A stretch of 64,000 nucleotides of DNA from Arhodomonas aquaeolei DSM 8974 (GTDB lineage: Bacteria; Pseudomonadota; Gammaproteobacteria; Nitrococcales; Nitrococcaceae): positions 62,001 through 126,000 of the forward strand of contig NZ_KB894801.1 of NCBI RefSeq assembly GCF_000374645.1, read 5' to 3'. The position numbers were made by a program, and so were the translations under genes. Each line of letters opens with the position of its first letter. Within the stretch, counting starts at the first letter, position 1. Of this stretch, positions 60,428 to 64,000 are shown one piece after another. The notes under the pieces are model-generated. The model worked only from the letters and a program-made list of their open reading frames with translations. It was not told the DNA's origin and made no database searches.

Positions 60428-61564
60428 TCAGGACAGACGGCCGAGGATGGCGTCTTTCACCGCGCCGGTGGTCGCGTCCACGGTGCTCACTGCGCCGTCG
60501 GCATGCTGCTTCGCCACGTCCGGGTCCTTGAGGCCGTGGCCCGTGAGCGTGCACACGACGGTGCTGCCGGCCTCGATCCGCCCGGAGCGGACATCGCGCA
60601 GGGTGCCGGCGACCGATGCCGCCGAGGCCGGCTCGCAGAAGATGCCCTCATGGTCGGCGAGCATGCGCTGGGTGGCCAGGATCTCCTCGTCGGTGAGCTC
60701 GTCGAACCAGCCGCCGGACTCGCTGCTGGCCGCCCAGGCGTAGTCCCAGGACTGGGGATTGCCGATACGGATCGCCGTGGCCACCGTCTCCGGCTCGCTC
60801 ACCGCGCCGCCGCGCAGGAACGGCGCGGAGCCGCTGGCCTGGTAGCCGACCATGCGCGGGCGCTCGCGGACCACACCGCTGTGGAACGGGCGGTGACCGC
60901 AGGGCAGGTACGCCGCCGTCGGCGGGTCGTGGGGTCCGAGGGCGAGCTCCGAGTAGCCCATCCAGTGCGCGGTAATGTTGCCTGCGTTGCCCACCGGCAG
61001 GCAGTGGTAGTCCGGCACCCGCTCGAGCTCCTCGACGATCTCGAACGCGGCGGTCTTCTGACCCTGAAGACGGTAAGGGTTGACGGAATTGACGATGCTC
61101 ACCGGGGCCTGCTCGGCGAGCTCCTTGACGATGCGCATGCCGTCGTCGAAGTTGCCCCGGATCTGCAGCACCGTCGCACCGTGCATGATCGCCTGGGCGA
61201 GCTTGCCCAGCGCGATCTTGCCGTCCGGGATGAGCACGAAGGCCTTGATACCGGCCCGGGCGGCGTATGCCGCCGCCGAGGCCGACGTGTTGCCGGTGGA
61301 CGCGCAGATGAGCGCCTCACTGCCCTCGGAGACGGCGTGGGTCACGGCCACGGTCATGCCGCGGTCCTTGAACGAGCCGGTCGGATTGAGCCCCTCGTAC
61401 TTCACGTAAAGGTCAACGTTGCTGCCGAGCGTACGCGGGATGTTGTTGAGCCGGATCAACGGCGTGGCGCCCTCGCCGAGGCTCACGACGCGCACGTCGT
61501 CGGCCAGCGGAAGGCGGTCATGGTACTTGTTGACGAGGCCGGTGTAGCGGGTTCTGAACGGCAT
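60428..61564 (-). CDS. thrC: Threonine synthase
   Basis: PLP enzyme converting O-phosphohomoserine to threonine. The 378-residue protein is of the shorter, fold-type II class: [13 protein letters not shown] carries the PLP-binding Lys, [17 protein letters not shown] binds the cofactor phosphate region, and [16 protein letters not shown] is the glycine loop. I chose the ATG at 61564 (MPFRTRYTG), preceded by GGAAGGAC. It follows hom by 66 bp on the same strand, so hom-thrC form the threonine branch. Confidence 0.95.
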   Translation of the reverse strand: MPFRTRYTGLVNKYHDRLPLADDVRVVSLGEGATPLIRLNNIPRTLGSNVDLYVKYEGLNPTGSFKDRGMTVAVTHAVSEGSEALICASTGNTSASAAAYAARAGIKAFVLIPDGKIALGKLAQAIMHGATVLQIRGNFDDGMRIVKELAEQAPVSIVNSVNPYRLQGQKTAAFEIVEELERVPDYHCLPVGNAGNITAHWMGYSELALGPHDPPTAAYLPCGHRPFHSGVVRERPRMVGYQASGSAPFLRGGAVSEPETVATAIRIGNPQSWDYAWAASSESGGWFDELTDEEILATQRMLADHEGIFCEPASAASVAGTLRDVRSGRIEAGSTVVCTLTGHGLKDPDVAKQHADGAVSTVDATTGAVKDAILGRLS

Positions 61565-61630
61565 AGGTCCTTCCAAGTGACAACCAGCACGGGCGCGTGC
61601 AGGGAATGGACCGCGGTGCGGTCCGGCGCA

Positions 61631-62941
61631 TTATTCCAGTGTTTCCACCCGGATGCGATGCACCTGGCCGCGGATCGCCTCCATCGCCTCGATGGCCTCG
61701 CAGGCCTGGTTCATCTGCATCTCCTCGACCCGGTGGGTGAGGATGATCACCGGCACGTCCTCGGCGCCCGGTGCCGGCTGTTTCTGGATGATGGCCTCGA
61801 TGCTGATGCCGGAGGCGCCGAGCAGCCGTGCCACCTCGGCGAGCACACCGGGGCGGTCGAGCGCCTGCATGCGCAGGTAGTACGCCGTCTCCACGCGGTC
61901 CATGGGGACGACGGGGTCGTTCGAGAGCGCGTGGGAGTGGAAGGCGAGGTACGGCACCCGGTCCTCCGGGGCCAGGGTGAACTCGCGCACCACGTCCACC
62001 AGGTCGGCCACGACCGCGGACGCGGTTGGCTCGGCGCCCGCGCCCGGACCGTAGTAAAGGGTCGGCCCGAGGGCGTCTCCGTGGATCATGATGGCGTTCA
62101 TCACGCCATCGACGCTCGCGAGCAGCTGGCGCTTGGGCAGCAGGGTCGGGTGCACCCGCAGCGCGATGCCGGTCTCGGTGCGGCTCGCGATGCCCAGGTG
62201 CTTGATGCGGAACCCGAGCTCGTCGGCGTAGGCGACGTCCTCCTGGCCCACGTGCGAGATGCCCTCGACGTGCACCTTCTCGTACTGCAGCGGGATACCG
62301 AAGGCGATGGACGCCAGGATCGTGAGCTTGTGCGCCGCGTCCACGCCCTCGACGTCGAAGGTCGGGTCCGCCTCCGCGTAACCCAGGCGCTGGGCTTCGG
62401 CGAGCACATCGCCGAATTCGCGATCGGCGTAGAACATCTCCGAGAGGATGAAGTTCGCGGTGCCGTTGATGATGCCGGCGAGCCACTCGATATGGTTGCC
62501 GACCAGACCCTCGCGGATCGCCTTGATCACCGGGATGCCGCCGGCCACCGCCGCCTCGAAGGCAATGGACACGCCCTGCTCCCGCGCCCGCTCGAAGATC
62601 TCGTTGCCGCTTGCCGCGATCAGCGCCTTGTTGGCGGTGACCACGTGCTTGCCGAGTTCGATGGCGCGGAGGGTGAGGTCCTTGGCCAGGGTCTCGCCGC
62701 CGATGAGCTCGACGATAATGTCGGTCTCCGGATCCTCCACCACCTCGAACGGGTCGGTGGTCAGACGGATGCCCTCGGTGGAGCAGGTGCGCGGGCGGTC
62801 GAGATGCCGCGCGGCAGCGTGCACGATCTCGATGTCGCGCCCCGCCCGGCGGCTGATCTCGTCGCGATTGCGCTGCAGCAGGTTAATCGTGCCGCCGCCG
62901 ACCGTGCCCAGGCCCAGAAGGCCGACCTTCACCGGTTTCAA
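61631..62941 (-). CDS. hom: Homoserine dehydrogenase with C-terminal ACT domain
   Basis: Reduces aspartate semialdehyde to homoserine; 436 residues, monofunctional (no aspartokinase). The NAD(P) loop [16 protein letters not shown] is followed by [38 protein letters not shown] and the catalytic acidic region [17 protein letters not shown] with its Lys. The C-terminal ACT domain ([22 protein letters not shown]) suggests threonine feedback inhibition. It overlaps the alaC stop by 4 bp (ATGA), which places alaC-hom-thrC in one operon. Confidence 0.96.
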   Translation of the reverse strand: MKPVKVGLLGLGTVGGGTINLLQRNRDEISRRAGRDIEIVHAAARHLDRPRTCSTEGIRLTTDPFEVVEDPETDIIVELIGGETLAKDLTLRAIELGKHVVTANKALIAASGNEIFERAREQGVSIAFEAAVAGGIPVIKAIREGLVGNHIEWLAGIINGTANFILSEMFYADREFGDVLAEAQRLGYAEADPTFDVEGVDAAHKLTILASIAFGIPLQYEKVHVEGISHVGQEDVAYADELGFRIKHLGIASRTETGIALRVHPTLLPKRQLLASVDGVMNAIMIHGDALGPTLYYGPGAGAEPTASAVVADLVDVVREFTLAPEDRVPYLAFHSHALSNDPVVPMDRVETAYYLRMQALDRPGVLAEVARLLGASGISIEAIIQKQPAPGAEDVPVIILTHRVEEMQMNQACEAIEAMEAIRGQVHRIRVETLE

Positions 62942-64000
62942 GAGCTCGCCTCCTTCAGGTAACCGTCTCTGCGAAACATCTGTTTGATCCCGCGAATCGC
63001 CTGCCGCGTGCGGTGTTCGTTCTCGATCAGGCCGAAGCGCACGTGGTCGTCGCCATAGTCACCGAAGCCGATGCCCGGCGACACCGCCACCTTTGCGTCG
63101 GCGAGGAGCTTTTTGGAGAATTCCAGCGAGCCCATGTCGCGGTAGGGCTCCGGGATGGGCGCCCACACGAACATGGTCGCCTTCGGCCGCTCCACCGCCC
63201 AGCCTGCCTGGTTGAGCCCGTCACAGAGGGCGTTGCGACGCCGCCGGTAGGTCTCGCGGATCTCCTCGACACAGTCCTGCGGGCCGTCCAGGGCGCTGAT
63301 CGCGGCGACCTGGATGGGCGTGAACATGCCGTAGTCGAGATAGGACTTCATGCGCGCGAGCGCGGCGATCAGCTTGTCGTTGCCGCAGACGAAGCCGACG
63401 CGCCAGCCCGGCATGTTGTAGCTCTTCGACAGCGAGAAGCACTCGACCGCCACCTCCTTCGCCCCGGGCACCTGGAGGATCGAGGGGGCCTGGTAGCCAT
63501 CAAAGACGATGTCCGCGTACGCGAGGTCGTGGACGACCCAGATGCCGTGCTCACGGCAGATGTCGACCACGCGCTCGAAGAACTCCAGGTCCGCGCAGTT
63601 GCCCGTCGGGTTGGAGGGGAAGTTGAGGATGAGCATCTTCGGCTTGGGCCAGGTGTCCTTGATCCCCTTCTCCAGCTCCTCGAAGAAGTCGACCCCGGGC
63701 ACCAGCGGCACGTGGCGGAGGTCCGCGCCGGCGATGACCACGCCGTAGGGGTGGATCGGGTAGCTCGGGTTCGGTACCAGCACGTTGTCGCCCGGCCCAA
63801 GCGTGGCCAGGGCGAGGTGTGCCAGCCCCTCCTTGGACCCGATGGTGACGATGGCCTCGGACTCGCGGTCGAGCGTCACGTCATAACGCCGCGCGTACCA
63901 GTCGCAGATGGCCTTGCGCAGGCGCGGGATGCCGCGGGACATGGAGTAGCGATGGGTGTCCGGGCGCTGGGCGGCCTCGACCAGCTTGTCCACGATATGT
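62938..64000 (-). CDS. alaC: Alanine/pyruvate-forming aminotransferase AlaC-type, N-terminus cut by window edge
   Basis: Class I/II PLP aminotransferase; 351 or more residues are visible and the first 40 or so lie outside the window. It shows the [11 protein letters not shown] region, [31 protein letters not shown] (Asn-Pro cofactor pocket), [12 protein letters not shown] and the PLP Lys in [16 protein letters not shown]. The sequence follows AlaC (glutamate-pyruvate aminotransferase) and related aminotransferases that are often placed before hom in gammaproteobacteria. Its stop overlaps the hom ATG, so the genes are translationally coupled. Confidence 0.9.
   Translation of the reverse strand, partial: HIVDKLVEAAQRPDTHRYSMSRGIPRLRKAICDWYARRYDVTLDRESEAIVTIGSKEGLAHLALATLGPGDNVLVPNPSYPIHPYGVVIAGADLRHVPLVPGVDFFEELEKGIKDTWPKPKMLILNFPSNPTGNCADLEFFERVVDICREHGIWVVHDLAYADIVFDGYQAPSILQVPGAKEVAVECFSLSKSYNMPGWRVGFVCGNDKLIAALARMKSYLDYGMFTPIQVAAISALDGPQDCVEEIRETYRRRRNALCDGLNQAGWAVERPKATMFVWAPIPEPYRDMGSLEFSKKLLADAKVAVSPGIGFGDYGDDHVRFGLIENEHRTRQAIRGIKQMFRRDGYLKEASS

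Noticed and set aside
60002-62962. A 986-codon open frame on the plus strand across thrC and hom
   Set aside because: It is antisense to two well-supported metabolic genes, has Arg/His/Ala-rich low-complexity content, and such frames are a by-product of GC-rich codon usage.

Overview
The window is a contiguous stretch of high-GC chromosome (roughly two thirds G+C by eye) from a gammaproteobacterium. The gene set (gpmA, ispG, moaC, nagZ, tatD, dusA, pyrD, pepN, prc, recJ, hom-thrC, an Lpp/OprI-like lipoprotein, an RpfE-like protein beside recJ) is gammaproteobacterial. Many encoded proteins are rich in Asp/Glu. Together with the 3-hydroxybutyrate/acetoacetate pair this suggests a halophilic member of the Ectothiorhodospiraceae; that placement is inference. 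No prophage, transposase, integrase or CRISPR array was seen.

Layout. 1-2.4 kb: a minus-strand run CYTH protein - L,D-transpeptidase - nagZ - hpt (hpt cut by the left edge). 2.5-5.1 kb: thioesterase-like protein, gpmA, an SDR and a DUF1499-type protein. 5.2-5.65 kb: an intergenic cluster of palindromic repeats. 5.7-8.6 kb: divergent 3-hydroxybutyrate dehydrogenase and acetoacetyl-CoA synthetase. 8.8-15.5 kb: AEC carrier, carboxymuconolactone decarboxylase family protein, moaC, a three-gene ABC/HlyD exporter and a pterin dehydratase. 15.6-18.5 kb: lutABC lactate oxidation operon behind a GntR/FadR-type operator, followed by a second repeat cluster (18.5-19.0 kb). 19-28.5 kb: mazG, TetR, GST, TPR lipoprotein, ispG, a coupled thiD-Rrf2-ferredoxin unit, an acyl-CoA ligase, tatD and dusA. 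28.7-33.3 kb: envelope genes, including an L,D-transpeptidase directly before an Lpp-like lipoprotein. 33.3-44 kb: signalling genes (cheV, two GGDEF proteins, HDOD), an ArsR-MFS-MDR group and tRNA-Ser(UGA). 44-50.5 kb: rhomboid, LysR, pyrD, PilZ-like and small conserved genes, hydrolase and MFS. 50.7-57.6 kb: pepN, prc and an uncharacterised membrane/secreted pair. 57.6-64 kb: recJ, RpfE-like, thrC, hom and alaC (cut by the right edge).

Together these genes cover central metabolism (glycolysis, lactate and ketone-body use, threonine and isoprenoid synthesis), envelope maintenance and c-di-GMP/chemotaxis signalling. The chromosome is tightly packed: most convergent neighbours are under about 100 bp apart and two pairs overlap. 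The two large convergent gaps (5.06-5.67 and 18.49-19.06 kb) are therefore conspicuous, and both are filled with related long palindromic elements. These repeats, an IscR-like regulator lacking the cluster cysteines, the transpeptidase-lipoprotein pair and the unknown pair at 55.5-57.6 kb are the least conventional parts.
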